Origin: Pseudomonadota bacterium
GTDB lineage: Bacteria; Pseudomonadota; Gammaproteobacteria; Steroidobacterales; Steroidobacteraceae
DNA: 64,000 nucleotides
NCBI GenBank assembly: GCA_021808195.1
Contig: JAKBCE010000005.1
Location: 1 to 64,000, forward strand
Reading direction: 5' to 3'
Made by a program: the position numbers and the translations under genes. The notes under the pieces are model-generated. The model saw only the letters and a program-made list of their open reading frames with translations, was not told the origin of the DNA and did no database searches. Below are positions 1 to 8,732 of this stretch, piece by piece; the stretch's first letter is position 1, and the number at the start of each line of letters is the position of its first letter.

Positions 1-175
1 CATCAATGCGCCCCTGACGCGCCACCCGCGCCGCGAGCAGCTCGCGCCGCCGCGGCTCAAAGCGCCGGTGCAGCTCGGCCAAAAAACCCAACGCCTCCTC
101 GCTCAAAATCTCCTCAAAGCGCGGCTCCATCGCCGCCTCCATCCGAACGCCCTGCGGAACACGTGAATCGCTCAT
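1..175 (-). CDS. aceB: Malate synthase A, N-terminal fragment (cut by window edge)
   Basis: The minus strand reads 58 codons from the ATG at 175-173 to the window edge. The residues ILSEEALGFLAELHRRF, then ELLAARVARQGRID, match the start of malate synthase A, where E. coli has ILTAEAVEFLTEL and KLLAARIQQQQDID. The enzyme condenses glyoxylate with acetyl-CoA to malate in the glyoxylate shunt. A purine-rich ribosome site (GAGGCGAGAG) precedes the ATG. Only the N-terminal, non-catalytic part is visible, so the call rests on local similarity from memory; isocitrate lyase would be expected further to the left or elsewhere. Confidence 0.8.
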   Translation of the reverse strand, partial: MSDSRVPQGVRMEAAMEPRFEEILSEEALGFLAELHRRFEPRRRELLAARVARQGRID

Positions 176-778
176 TGGGACATCTCTCGCCTCATCTAAA
201 CCCTGCCTCAATGTGCCGGGGGAGCTCCATATCGTGCCGCAACCCCCAGCAAGGCAGCGGTGCTTCGAACCGGGTGTGACATAAAAGTCCGGACGACTGG
301 CTGAAATTGAGAATGGTCCGAGTACAACCTTAATCACTATCCGATTTTGGCAATAAGCCCACTCTCAGGGTACCGACCGATGCGCCCTGTTGCGAATACG
401 CAACCAATGCGCGTCACCCTTCGCCCGTCTCTACCAGAACCGGGAAACTCGGGCTGCCTGTGTCGTTGCGACGCGAATAAGGCGACTCGAACCCCGAACA
501 CGATTTCCGCATCAGGCTTGCCAAAATCGGATAGTCCCAGCGCAGACCGCTGCGCGATGCTTCAGCAGGAAATGAAACGCCGGGGCGACGGGCGATACGC
601 CTATCGCGGACATCAAACGGCGAACGCGGCGTTCGTCGGGGAGCGTGAAGCATCAGCTGCTGTGGATGCAAGCAAGGACAAGCGCTGAATGCGAGCCGGT
701 ACTCGCCGCACGAGAGATTCTAGGGGCATCCCAATGGGATGACCTCACCGTCCGAAATACTTCCGGGGGAGAGCTGCC
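176..778. other. Intergenic region upstream of aceB, carries an inverted repeat
   Basis: About 600 bases between divergent aceB and the first TonB receptor gene. Reading frames here have no recognisable protein character or good ribosome sites. The one clear structure is the pair of 18-base inverted arms at 336-353 and 518-535, listed separately. Confidence 0.6.
336..535. repeat. 200-bp segment bounded by 18-bp perfect inverted repeats (MITE-like)
   Basis: ACTATCCGATTTTGGCAA at 336-353 is the exact reverse complement of TTGCCAAAATCGGATAGT at 518-535. Just inside the arms both sides read towards a GGCTT motif, with a three-base difference in spacing, so similarity extends slightly beyond the perfect stretch. 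The 164 bases between have no convincing gene. This is the architecture of a miniature inverted-repeat element or an internally deleted insertion sequence. No clear flanking target duplication was found, so the identity is inference. Confidence 0.5.
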
Positions 779-3463
779 TTGAAACACAACCACAAACTAA
801 CTTGTGCGATCGCAACCATCCTGGGGACGGCGCAATTTCACGCCGCGTTCGCCGCTGGTCCGTCTGCAGATTTAGGGTCAAATCGTCTGCAAATGGTCGT
901 GGTTACGGCGCGACGCCGGCGAGAGAGCATTCAGGATGTTCCGATAACGATTCAAGCAATAACCGGAACACAATTGAATCAGCTTCAGATCGCAAACCTA
1001 GACGACCTGTTAAAGCTGACGCCGAACGTCACGGTCTCTGAAAATGGACCGGGACAGGGTCAAATTTACATCCGTGGACTTGCCGCGGATATGGGCGGCG
1101 GCCAATCGAGCGCAACGATAAATCCATTCCCCAATGTTGCAGTCTATCTCGACAACCAATCAATGCAATTCCCGGGACGAAATGTCGACATATATGTTGT
1201 CGACATGAAACGTATAGAAGTTCTGGAAGGACCTCAGGGAACGCTGTTTGGCGGAGGCGCCGAGGCGGGCGCAATCCGCTATATCACCAACAAGCCGCAG
1301 CTCAATCGTACCTCCGGAAATGCGGAGGCCACTTATGGAATAACGAGTCACGGCGATCCGAATACCGCGGTAAACGGCATGCTCAACTTGCCCATCATCA
1401 AAGGGCGACTGGCTGCGCGTCTGGTCGTTTACAATGATCGGCGTGGTGGCTACATCGATAACATCGCGAGCACGTTCACTCGCAGAGACAATACCCACGC
1501 CGGAATTCCCGTTCAGTGCTCGGGAGGCGTAGCGGCCGCCGGCGGCGTGTGTCCCGGCGGCACCAGTCCGACGCTATTTGCGCCACCGAGCCCATTGAGC
1601 ATAAACAATGATGCAGTAGCGCGAAACGCATCGAACCCAGTGACCTATACGGGCCTTCGATTCGAGGTTCTGGGCAAGATCAATGACGACTGGAGCCTGC
1701 TCGTCACACAAAGTCAGCAGACGATGGACTCCCAGGGAGATTTCACTCAGTTTCCAGTGAGCTCCGACGGACAACCTCTCGGGCCATGGCAGGATACGGT
1801 ATTTACACCGGCATTCAACAAGGATCGATTCGAAAATACTGCCTGGACATTGAAAGGAAAGCTCGATGCACTGGACCTAGTCTATACCGGCGCTTATCTG
1901 GACCGGCACATTGACAATCAGGACGACTACACAAATTACTCCCGCAGTGCAGGTGGATATTATTATCAGTGCACGGGCGTCCAAGGCGGCATGACGGGGC
2001 CGGGCAGCGGACCGCCAATCTGCTACTCACCGCAGAGCTACTGGCGTGACCAGGCTCGAAATACGCATCTCAGCCAAGAGCTTCGCATAAGCACTCCCGG
2101 AAATTGGCGGCTTCGGGGAATCGCGGGCGCGTATTACGAAGATTTCAAAATTTATGACGTGATGAATTACAACTACAAGACAATTCCGTCGTGCAGTCAG
2201 GGCAATCTCGCAATCGCGCTAGCAGGCGGAGCGCCTTGCGTCGGAAACGTATCGAGCCTGCCGAATACGACGGCAAATAGCCCGGGGCAACGCGGCAACA
2301 ACACGGCATTTGGGATGGATACGCAGCGTGGCTACAAGCAAGTCGCATTTTACGGAACTGTCAGCTACGACATTCTGCCGAAGAAGCTGACGATCAGCGC
2401 GGGAACCCGCTTTTACCATTACACCGAATATGAGATCGGGTCGGAATACTACACGTCATCCGACTGCGTCAACATACCAAATGGTCAATGTGACGTGTCG
2501 ACTCCAGATGGAATCAATATCAACGCCGAGAATCTGCGCAAGGGGTATCACGGGTTCAGGAGTAGCGCCAATCTGACATGGCACATCACCCCGAACATCA
2601 TGGTGTACTACACGTTTTCGCAGGGCTTTCGTCCGGGAGGCTTTAATCGTGGTTCGGGGGAAGTCGCGAAAAACGCGAGCGGAGTATGGCAGTTTGCGAA
2701 ACCAATCGATTACTCACCCGATACGCTCATCAACAATGAAATTGGTTGGAAAGGAGTGTTTCTGCATCACCGGATGCTCCTAAACGGATCCGTGTATACG
2801 ATGAACTGGAAAAACGCCCAGATGATCTTCTTCGATCCGACGGCGCTGGGAAACACTGCATTCGCGACGAACGGTCCGGATTACACCATCAACGGTGCTG
2901 AACTCCAGCTCGAAGCTCGCCTCGGAGACGGGTTTACTTTGGATGGGTCCGGAACATTCAATCATTCATATCAGACGAACTCTCCGTGTCTCACGGCAAA
3001 TAACCCGGCTGTGGCTAATTACGGTCAATGTATCACTGAGGTAAACGGCCTTCCGTTCAGCAATCCCTTTGGCGGGGAAGGCAGTACACCGGCTTTCTCG
3101 CCGCGCGGAGAGGGCAGCCTCAGAATTCGATACGACAGCATGATTGACCAGTACAATTTCTATGCCATGGCCGGCGTAAGCTACGTCGGGGGAATGTGGA
3201 GCGAGCCATCCACCTATCCAGGCGCTACGTCGCCGCAGTGCTATCCAGTCCCAACTGGTACGCGCTGCCGGTACTATCAGCCGGCATATCACACGTTCTT
3301 TGCAGGTATCGGTATATCAAAGGACAACTGGCACGTGGATCTGAATGGAACGAATTTGAGCAACTCCGATGCGAGCGTATTCACAAGCTCTGCGCAGTTC
3401 ATCAAGACAGAAGTGCCGTTGCGGCCGCGAGTGGTCAGCGTGACAGTGGGCTACAGCTTTTAA
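779..3463 (+). CDS. TonB-dependent outer-membrane receptor
   Basis: 894 residues. A signal peptide ends near AAFAAG (about residue 26), followed by a TonB-box-like VVVTARRRRES and a plug domain (about 40-170, with VAVYLDNQSMQFPG and RIEVLEGPQGTLFGGG). The rest is a beta-barrel ending in an aromatic residue (VTVGYSF), as in the family. It would import a scarce ligand across the outer membrane using TonB/ExbBD energy. The start is TTG, supported by GGGGGAGAG six bases upstream. The gene is followed by a strong hairpin and then a TPR-sulfotransferase gene on the same strand. The ligand cannot be told from sequence; plug spacing resembles receptors of sphingomonads and xanthomonads that take up organic substrates. 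Confidence 0.9.
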   Translation: MKHNHKLTCAIATILGTAQFHAAFAAGPSADLGSNRLQMVVVTARRRRESIQDVPITIQAITGTQLNQLQIANLDDLLKLTPNVTVSENGPGQGQIYIRGLAADMGGGQSSATINPFPNVAVYLDNQSMQFPGRNVDIYVVDMKRIEVLEGPQGTLFGGGAEAGAIRYITNKPQLNRTSGNAEATYGITSHGDPNTAVNGMLNLPIIKGRLAARLVVYNDRRGGYIDNIASTFTRRDNTHAGIPVQCSGGVAAAGGVCPGGTSPTLFAPPSPLSINNDAVARNASNPVTYTGLRFEVLGKINDDWSLLVTQSQQTMDSQGDFTQFPVSSDGQPLGPWQDTVFTPAFNKDRFENTAWTLKGKLDALDLVYTGAYLDRHIDNQDDYTNYSRSAGGYYYQCTGVQGGMTGPGSGPPICYSPQSYWRDQARNTHLSQELRISTPGNWRLRGIAGAYYEDFKIYDVMNYNYKTIPSCSQGNLAIALAGGAPCVGNVSSLPNTTANSPGQRGNNTAFGMDTQRGYKQVAFYGTVSYDILPKKLTISAGTRFYHYTEYEIGSEYYTSSDCVNIPNGQCDVSTPDGININAENLRKGYHGFRSSANLTWHITPNIMVYYTFSQGFRPGGFNRGSGEVAKNASGVWQFAKPIDYSPDTLINNEIGWKGVFLHHRMLLNGSVYTMNWKNAQMIFFDPTALGNTAFATNGPDYTINGAELQLEARLGDGFTLDGSGTFNHSYQTNSPCLTANNPAVANYGQCITEVNGLPFSNPFGGEGSTPAFSPRGEGSLRIRYDSMIDQYNFYAMAGVSYVGGMWSEPSTYPGATSPQCYPVPTGTRCRYYQPAYHTFFAGIGISKDNWHVDLNGTNLSNSDASVFTSSAQFIKTEVPLRPRVVSVTVGYSF

Positions 3464-3486
3464 ATAAGAGAGCCTCATAACGGTGC

Positions 3487-3516
3487 GCAGTCTGGTGCGA
3501 CCGAGCACCAGACTGC
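3487..3516 (+). terminator. Hairpin after the TonB receptor gene
   Basis: GCAGTCTGGTGC and GCACCAGACTGC form a perfect 12-bp stem with a six-base loop, 23 bases after the receptor stop. Only TT follows, so it may be a weak terminator or an RNA-stabilising hairpin that sets differential expression between the receptor and the next gene. Confidence 0.6.
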
Positions 3517-3575
3517 TTGAGTTATAGTGAGGCGGTCGGGTTCATTGGCCGTCAATATCACGTGTATTCGCGACT

Positions 3576-5603
3576 TTGAACAAGATCGCCTCACATTGTG
3601 CAGACGGGATTGAAGCGCAAGCCGAGCGCATCCGGCGCCTGCTGGATGCACGTCAGCTCGAGGCTGCTCTGTCGTGCGCGCTCAGCCAGCTGACCCTTGA
3701 GCCCACTCACCGGGATATTCTCTATCTATGCGCTGTGTCCCAGCGTCACCTGCAGCGTATTGACGACGCGCTGACGACTCTAAAGAAACTCGAATCACAT
3801 CATCCCCGCTACGGCCGTCTCTATCAGGAACGTGGCATGTGTCTGGTGGCCAAACGAGAAGCGAACCTGGCCATTGAGGCATTTCTTCACGCGGTAAACC
3901 TCAATCCAGCACTGCTAGACAGTTGGCGAATGCTCGAGGGACTCTACCGGATGATCAAGCGTGAGGAAAATGCGCGGCTGGCGACACAACACATCGCCAC
4001 CCTGTCTGCGTTGCCTCCGGAGATTACTGCGGCAACTCGACTATTGCATGACGGCGATCTCGAGCCGGCAGAGAAAATAACGCGTAAATATCTCCTCGAA
4101 CATAAGTTGCACGTGGAAGCGATGGTTCTGTTAGCACGAATCGGCATTGCACGACGCGTGTACGATGATGCGGAAACTCTTCTTGAAGCGGCGACGGGTC
4201 TTGCGCCGGATTATCGAGCTGCAAGGCTGGATTATGCTCGAGTTCTTGCAGAGCGGCATGACTTCCCCCGCGCGCATGAGCAGATCCGTATCCTGCTCGC
4301 GTGCGATTCGCAGAATCGGGAATATCGAGTCGTATACGCTGCTGTACTCGCTGGGCTTGGAAGGCAGGATCAGGCAGCCGAACTCTACGAGCAGCTGTTG
4401 GCGGAGGGGGCTGATTCACCGGATCTGCATCTCTCGGCTGCTCATGCCCTGAAGACGCTTGGGAGAGCGCCTTTGGCCGTAGATCATTATCACGCTGCGG
4501 TGCGTGTGCGACCAGAATTTGGTGAGGCGTATTGGAGTCTTGCAAATCTAAAGACCTACAAATTTACTGATGCAGAGATATCCAACATGCGCTCCATAGA
4601 AGCGTCAGTGGATGTTGCTCGAGTGGATCGTTGGCACCTGTGCTTTGCGCTCGGAAAGGCTCTTGAGGACCGCGGAAACTTCGAGGAATCGTTTGAATAT
4701 TACACCCGTGGAAATGCGTTGAAGCGTGCCGACAGCCGATATCGGGCCGAAATTATCGAGAACAACACCAGGCTTCAAAAGGAAGTCTGCACGCGTGAAT
4801 TCTTCGCGATCCGCTCCGGATGCGGCGCTCCGAGCGCGGCGCCGATCTTCATTATTGGTCTTCCCCGTTCCGGATCGACTCTCATTGAGCAGATTCTGGC
4901 GTCGCATTCGAATGTCGAAGGAACTCAGGAGCTACCCAATGTGCCTCGCATCGTACAGGAGCTAAATGGGAACCTCCCTGATCTAAATGATCCGCGCTAC
5001 CCAGGTGTACTTCTTAACATCAATTCCGAGGAGTTTAGACGACTCGGCGAACGCTATATAACTGAGACAATGCCATTTAGAAATGGACGGCCACGGTTTA
5101 TAGACAAGATGCCGAACAATTTCCGCCACTTGGGGCTGATTCATCTGATGCTTCCAAATGCGCGAGTTATAGATGCGAGACGTGAGCCTATGAGCTGTTG
5201 CTTCGGAAATCTAAAGCAGCTCTTTGCTTCGGGACAGGAATTTTCCTACAGTATCGAGGATATCGCGCGCTACTACCGGACATACCTGGATCTCATGGAA
5301 CACTGGGACAGGGTGCTCCCCGGGGCAGTCCTTCGCGTCCATCACGAAGACGTCGTGCGCGATCTGCCAGGTAGTGTAGAGAGAATTCTCAAGTTCTGCG
5401 ATCTGCCCTTTGAGTCCGCTTGCCTCGACTTCCACAAAACCGAGCGAAGTATACGTACCGCCAGTTCAGAGCAAGTGCGCCGACCCATATATCGAGAGGG
5501 TCTGGATCAATGGCGGAATTACGAGCAGTGGCTTGATCCTCTCAAGGCGGCCCTCGGTGATGCGCTTTGGCGATATCGGGCAGCAGCAGGGGCAGACCGC
5601 TGA
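3576..5603 (+). CDS. TPR-repeat sulfotransferase family protein
   Basis: 675 residues. Residues ~15-400 form tandem tetratricopeptide-like helical repeats (for example HRDILYLCAVSQRHLQRIDD and LAIEAFLHAVNLNPALLDSW). The C-terminal part is a sulfotransferase domain with the 5'-phosphosulfate-binding loop GLPRSGSTL (428-436) and a later ARVIDARREPMSCCFGN segment that fits the 3'-phosphate-binding region. The family transfers sulfate from PAPS to a hydroxyl or tyrosine acceptor; the acceptor here is unknown. There is no signal peptide, so it is probably cytoplasmic. The start is TTG with a poor ribosome site, which suggests low expression or coupling to the gene before it. Such proteins are often encoded beside TonB receptors (recollection, not tested here). 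Confidence 0.85.
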   Translation: MNKIASHCADGIEAQAERIRRLLDARQLEAALSCALSQLTLEPTHRDILYLCAVSQRHLQRIDDALTTLKKLESHHPRYGRLYQERGMCLVAKREANLAIEAFLHAVNLNPALLDSWRMLEGLYRMIKREENARLATQHIATLSALPPEITAATRLLHDGDLEPAEKITRKYLLEHKLHVEAMVLLARIGIARRVYDDAETLLEAATGLAPDYRAARLDYARVLAERHDFPRAHEQIRILLACDSQNREYRVVYAAVLAGLGRQDQAAELYEQLLAEGADSPDLHLSAAHALKTLGRAPLAVDHYHAAVRVRPEFGEAYWSLANLKTYKFTDAEISNMRSIEASVDVARVDRWHLCFALGKALEDRGNFEESFEYYTRGNALKRADSRYRAEIIENNTRLQKEVCTREFFAIRSGCGAPSAAPIFIIGLPRSGSTLIEQILASHSNVEGTQELPNVPRIVQELNGNLPDLNDPRYPGVLLNINSEEFRRLGERYITETMPFRNGRPRFIDKMPNNFRHLGLIHLMLPNARVIDARREPMSCCFGNLKQLFASGQEFSYSIEDIARYYRTYLDLMEHWDRVLPGAVLRVHHEDVVRDLPGSVERILKFCDLPFESACLDFHKTERSIRTASSEQVRRPIYREGLDQWRNYEQWLDPLKAALGDALWRYRAAAGADR

Positions 5604-5960
5604 GATGAGCGCCGAAAATACGGTCGAGAATTATCCCGATTGTGCTGCGGTCTGGTTCCGCCTACTCGACTGCAGTCGAACGCGTGACGTGGGCGTGGAT
5701 ACCCCAAACGTCGCAAGGCGGGTATTGCATCGTTGTAAGAGAATCAATTTATATCTGGCGGAAGTTGCAGTAGGGAAAGGTCTTGGTTTGGCGCGGGACC
5801 GACAGAGGAGTCGAAAGCAACAGCCGTCGCGCCGACGATGTACGGGGTGGACAGAGTGCGAGTGTCACGACTCGAGGACATCTTTTATCGATCGCCGTCG
5901 ACTCGCAATTATCAGCCTCCGCGCCAACGTTATGCCGAAATGACAGTTCGGGAGCATCAA
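5604..5960 (+). other. Leader/promoter region of the gamma-glutamyl operon
   Basis: 357 bases with no supported gene. An open frame runs through part of it and is continuous with the next gene, but the ribosome site GGGAG at 5950-5954 points to the ATG at 5961. No confident promoter or operator was found. Confidence 0.4.
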
Positions 5961-7331
5961 ATGCAAAGACAGTCACCTCCGCTAAATTGCGCCGAGGTTC
6001 GCAGAATGTTTGAGGAGCGGCATCTGGATCGTGCGAAAGTGGGAATTTTCGACGTCGATGGAATTCTCCGCGGCAAGTACATGGGGCGTGAGAAATTCCT
6101 GTCCGCGCTCGAAAAAGGCTTCGGGTTCTGCGATGTCGTCTTGGGCTGGGATTCAAACGACCAGCTTTACGACAACGTTCGTGTCACCGGTTGGCATACG
6201 GCATTTCCAGATGCGACTGCGCGAATTCTGCCGGCAACGTGTCGCGATATTCCGTTTGAGCCGAATACTCCGCTATTCCTGGCGGAGTTCGCCGGCGCCG
6301 CAGAGGCAGTTTGTCCTCGGGGCACCCTCCGACGAGTGCTGGAACGGGCTGCGCGAATGGGGTACAGCGCGTACGCGGCGGTTGAATACGAATTTTTCGT
6401 CTTTCGAGAGACACCGGACTCTATCCGTGCGAAGGGGTATCGGGATCCGCAGACCCTCACGCCGGGAAACTTCGGCTATTCGGTGCTGAGGAACTCAGTG
6501 CATGCGGAGTTCTACCAGGCGCTGCTGGAGATGGCATCGAGCATGCGTATGCCTATCGAAAGTCTTCACACCGAGACGGGTCCGGGTGTAATTGAAGCTG
6601 CGTTGGCCTATTGCGGCGCTCTGGAAGCAGCGGATCGTGCGGCACTGTTTAAGACCTTTGCAAAGGTTTTGGCACAGCGCCAAGAGCTGATGGCGACATT
6701 TATGGCGAAGTGGTCGAATCGATATCCCGGGCAGAGCGGGCATCTGCATTTGTCGTTGAAACGTGCAGATGGTGCCTCGGCATTTCATGATTCTGCACAG
6801 CCAAACGAGATGTCAGACGAGATGCGTTGGTTCATCGGTGGACAGCAGGCGCTTATGCCGGAGTGTCTCGCGATGATAGCGTGCACAGTCAATAGCTATT
6901 CCCGGTTGGTTCCTGGCTATTGGGCACCGACTGCGGCGACCTGGGGCATTGAGAACCGCACGGCGGCACTGCGCGTCATACGCGGCGGCCCATCTGCGCA
7001 GCGGGTCGAATACAGAATTGCGGCCGCAGACATCAACCCCTATATAGCGATAGCTGCGGCCATCGGTACGGGGCTGTGGGGAATCGAGCACCGAATTGAG
7101 CCGGATGCTCCGATTGAAGGCAATGCTTACGACCGTCCAGCATCTCCGACCAGACGTTTGCCGAGAACTCTTGACGAGGCAGCAGAACGTCTTCACGCGT
7201 CCTCTGCTGCTCGTGCCCTGTTTGGGGATGCGTTCATCGAGCATTTTGCGGCGACGCGACAATGGGAGGAGCGGGAATTCCGCAAAGCGATTACCGACTG
7301 GGAGTTGAATCGCTATTTTGAGATTATCTGA
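5961..7331 (+). CDS. Glutamine synthetase-like gamma-glutamyl-amine ligase
   Basis: 456 residues, the length of GlnA-type ligases. The beta-grasp half ends near 110; the catalytic half has VEYEFFVF (metal Glu142/Glu144), HTETGPGVIEAAL (203-215), GQSGHLHLSL (257-266, the ATP/metal His region) and RVEYRIAAADINPY (arginine and NP motif). It lacks GlnA features such as the C-terminal adenylylation tyrosine segment, and the neighbours argue against ammonia assimilation. By analogy with PuuA, IpuC and Streptomyces GlnA4 it would join glutamate to an amine using ATP. First gene of an operon; the next begins nine bases after its stop. An upstream in-frame ATG at 5940 lacks a ribosome site. The amine substrate is inferred from the permease. 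Confidence 0.85.
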   Translation: MQRQSPPLNCAEVRRMFEERHLDRAKVGIFDVDGILRGKYMGREKFLSALEKGFGFCDVVLGWDSNDQLYDNVRVTGWHTAFPDATARILPATCRDIPFEPNTPLFLAEFAGAAEAVCPRGTLRRVLERAARMGYSAYAAVEYEFFVFRETPDSIRAKGYRDPQTLTPGNFGYSVLRNSVHAEFYQALLEMASSMRMPIESLHTETGPGVIEAALAYCGALEAADRAALFKTFAKVLAQRQELMATFMAKWSNRYPGQSGHLHLSLKRADGASAFHDSAQPNEMSDEMRWFIGGQQALMPECLAMIACTVNSYSRLVPGYWAPTAATWGIENRTAALRVIRGGPSAQRVEYRIAAADINPYIAIAAAIGTGLWGIEHRIEPDAPIEGNAYDRPASPTRRLPRTLDEAAERLHASSAARALFGDAFIEHFAATRQWEEREFRKAITDWELNRYFEII

Positions 7332-7340
7332 GTACCTTTT

Positions 7341-8732
7341 ATGAGCAAACAGATACAAACGATCAGTCCGGCGGATGGCCGGATATATGTCGAAAGACCG
7401 CTGGCAGAGCCAAGAGCGATTGACGCTGCGCTCGAGACGGCGCGTAGGGCGCAGCTGCATTGGGAGAATACAGCTCTCGACACGCGAGTGACCTTGCTCA
7501 GCGCAGCGGTGGATGCGTTCTTGGCGCACGGCCCGGAAATTGCCGAAGAGATCGCGTGGCAGATGGGACGGCCAATTGCGCACGCACCGAGCGAAATCCG
7601 CGGATTCGAAGAGCGGGCGCGGCACATGCTGAAGATCGCTCCCAGTGCGCTTGCTCCTCTCGATCCCGGAGAGAAGCCAGGCTTTGTCCGTCGGATAAAG
7701 AGGGTTCCGGTCGGGGTGGTGGCAGTGGTGGCGCCATGGAACTATCCGTACCTGACGGCGGTAAATGCGGTGATCCCAGCACTGGTTTCCGGTAACACAG
7801 TCATTCTGAAGCACTCTCACCAGACGCCATTGTGCGCAGAGCGGTTCGCGGAGGCCTTTGAGGCGGCCGGCCTTGAGCCCGGCGTATTTCAATTTTTGCA
7901 CCTCTCGCACGCGGACACCGCTCGACTTATGAGCGACAGACGCATATCGAGCGTGTGCTTCACCGGATCTGTTGACGGTGGCAAAGCGGTGGTTGCGGCA
8001 ACGGCAGCCGGATTTGCGACCTCGGGACTTGAGCTTGGAGGGAAGGATCCCGCCTATGTTCGCGCAGACGCACACGTTGAGCACGCAATAGAGTCGCTTA
8101 CAGATGGCGCATTCTTCAATGCAGGTCAGTCCTGTTGCGGAATCAAACGAATTTACGTGGCCGCACCGCTCTATCAACGGTTCGTAGAGGGAGTGGTGGA
8201 GCTGGCAAATCAGTATCGATTGGGCTCCCCCCTCGACCGGCAGACGACATTGGGTCCGGTAGTCCGGGCGGCTGCGGCGGATCACATTCGGTCGCAGGTC
8301 GAGGCCGCTGTGGCAGGTGGTGCACGCCAGTTGATCGACAACAGGCGCTTCGCGATGAGCAGGCCGGGGTCACCATATTTGGCACCGCAGGTGCTTGTGG
8401 ATGTCGACCATTCGCACGCACTCATGCGGGAGGAGACATTCGGCCCGGCAATCGGCATCATGAAAGTGACGTCAGACGAGGAGGCTATTCGTCTGATGAA
8501 CGACAGCGACTTCGGTTTGACCGCCGCGATTTATACCAAGGATCTCGATTGCGCCGAAGCGATCGGGGATCGCTTGCAAACGGGAACCGTTTTTATGAAC
8601 CGGTGCGATTATCTTGATCCAGCACTCGCGTGGACCGGAGTGAAGAACTCCGGTAGAGGCTGCACGCTTTCGAGCATCGGCTATGAGCATCTTACCCGGC
8701 CGAAGTCCTACCACTTGCGGACACAGCTATGA
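7341..8732 (+). CDS. NAD(P)-dependent aldehyde dehydrogenase (gamma-glutamyl-aminoaldehyde type)
   Basis: 463 residues, ALDH superfamily. Visible motifs: VVAPWNYPYL (Rossmann entry), FTGSVDGGK (cofactor loop), catalytic Glu231 in LELGGKDPAYV, nucleophile Cys265 in FNAGQSCCG, and EETFGPAIGIM near the C-terminus. It would oxidise an aldehyde to the acid in the cytoplasm; here the predicted substrate is a gamma-glutamylated aminoaldehyde, producing for example gamma-glutamylglycine from ethanolamine. The last codons overlap the next gene by four bases (ATGA), so the two are translationally coupled. Length and motifs are complete. Substrate is inferred purely from operon context; PuuC is the closest functional parallel. 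Confidence 0.85.
   Translation: MSKQIQTISPADGRIYVERPLAEPRAIDAALETARRAQLHWENTALDTRVTLLSAAVDAFLAHGPEIAEEIAWQMGRPIAHAPSEIRGFEERARHMLKIAPSALAPLDPGEKPGFVRRIKRVPVGVVAVVAPWNYPYLTAVNAVIPALVSGNTVILKHSHQTPLCAERFAEAFEAAGLEPGVFQFLHLSHADTARLMSDRRISSVCFTGSVDGGKAVVAATAAGFATSGLELGGKDPAYVRADAHVEHAIESLTDGAFFNAGQSCCGIKRIYVAAPLYQRFVEGVVELANQYRLGSPLDRQTTLGPVVRAAAADHIRSQVEAAVAGGARQLIDNRRFAMSRPGSPYLAPQVLVDVDHSHALMREETFGPAIGIMKVTSDEEAIRLMNDSDFGLTAAIYTKDLDCAEAIGDRLQTGTVFMNRCDYLDPALAWTGVKNSGRGCTLSSIGYEHLTRPKSYHLRTQL

Noticed and set aside
347..688. Small plus-strand gene inside the inverted repeat area
   Set aside because: It has no ribosome site, no motif, and a second overlapping frame is equally open.
6813..8285. 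490-residue open frame on the minus strand
   Set aside because: It is antisense to the ligase and aldehyde dehydrogenase genes, which carry complete catalytic motifs; its residues are Arg/Cys-rich with no motifs.
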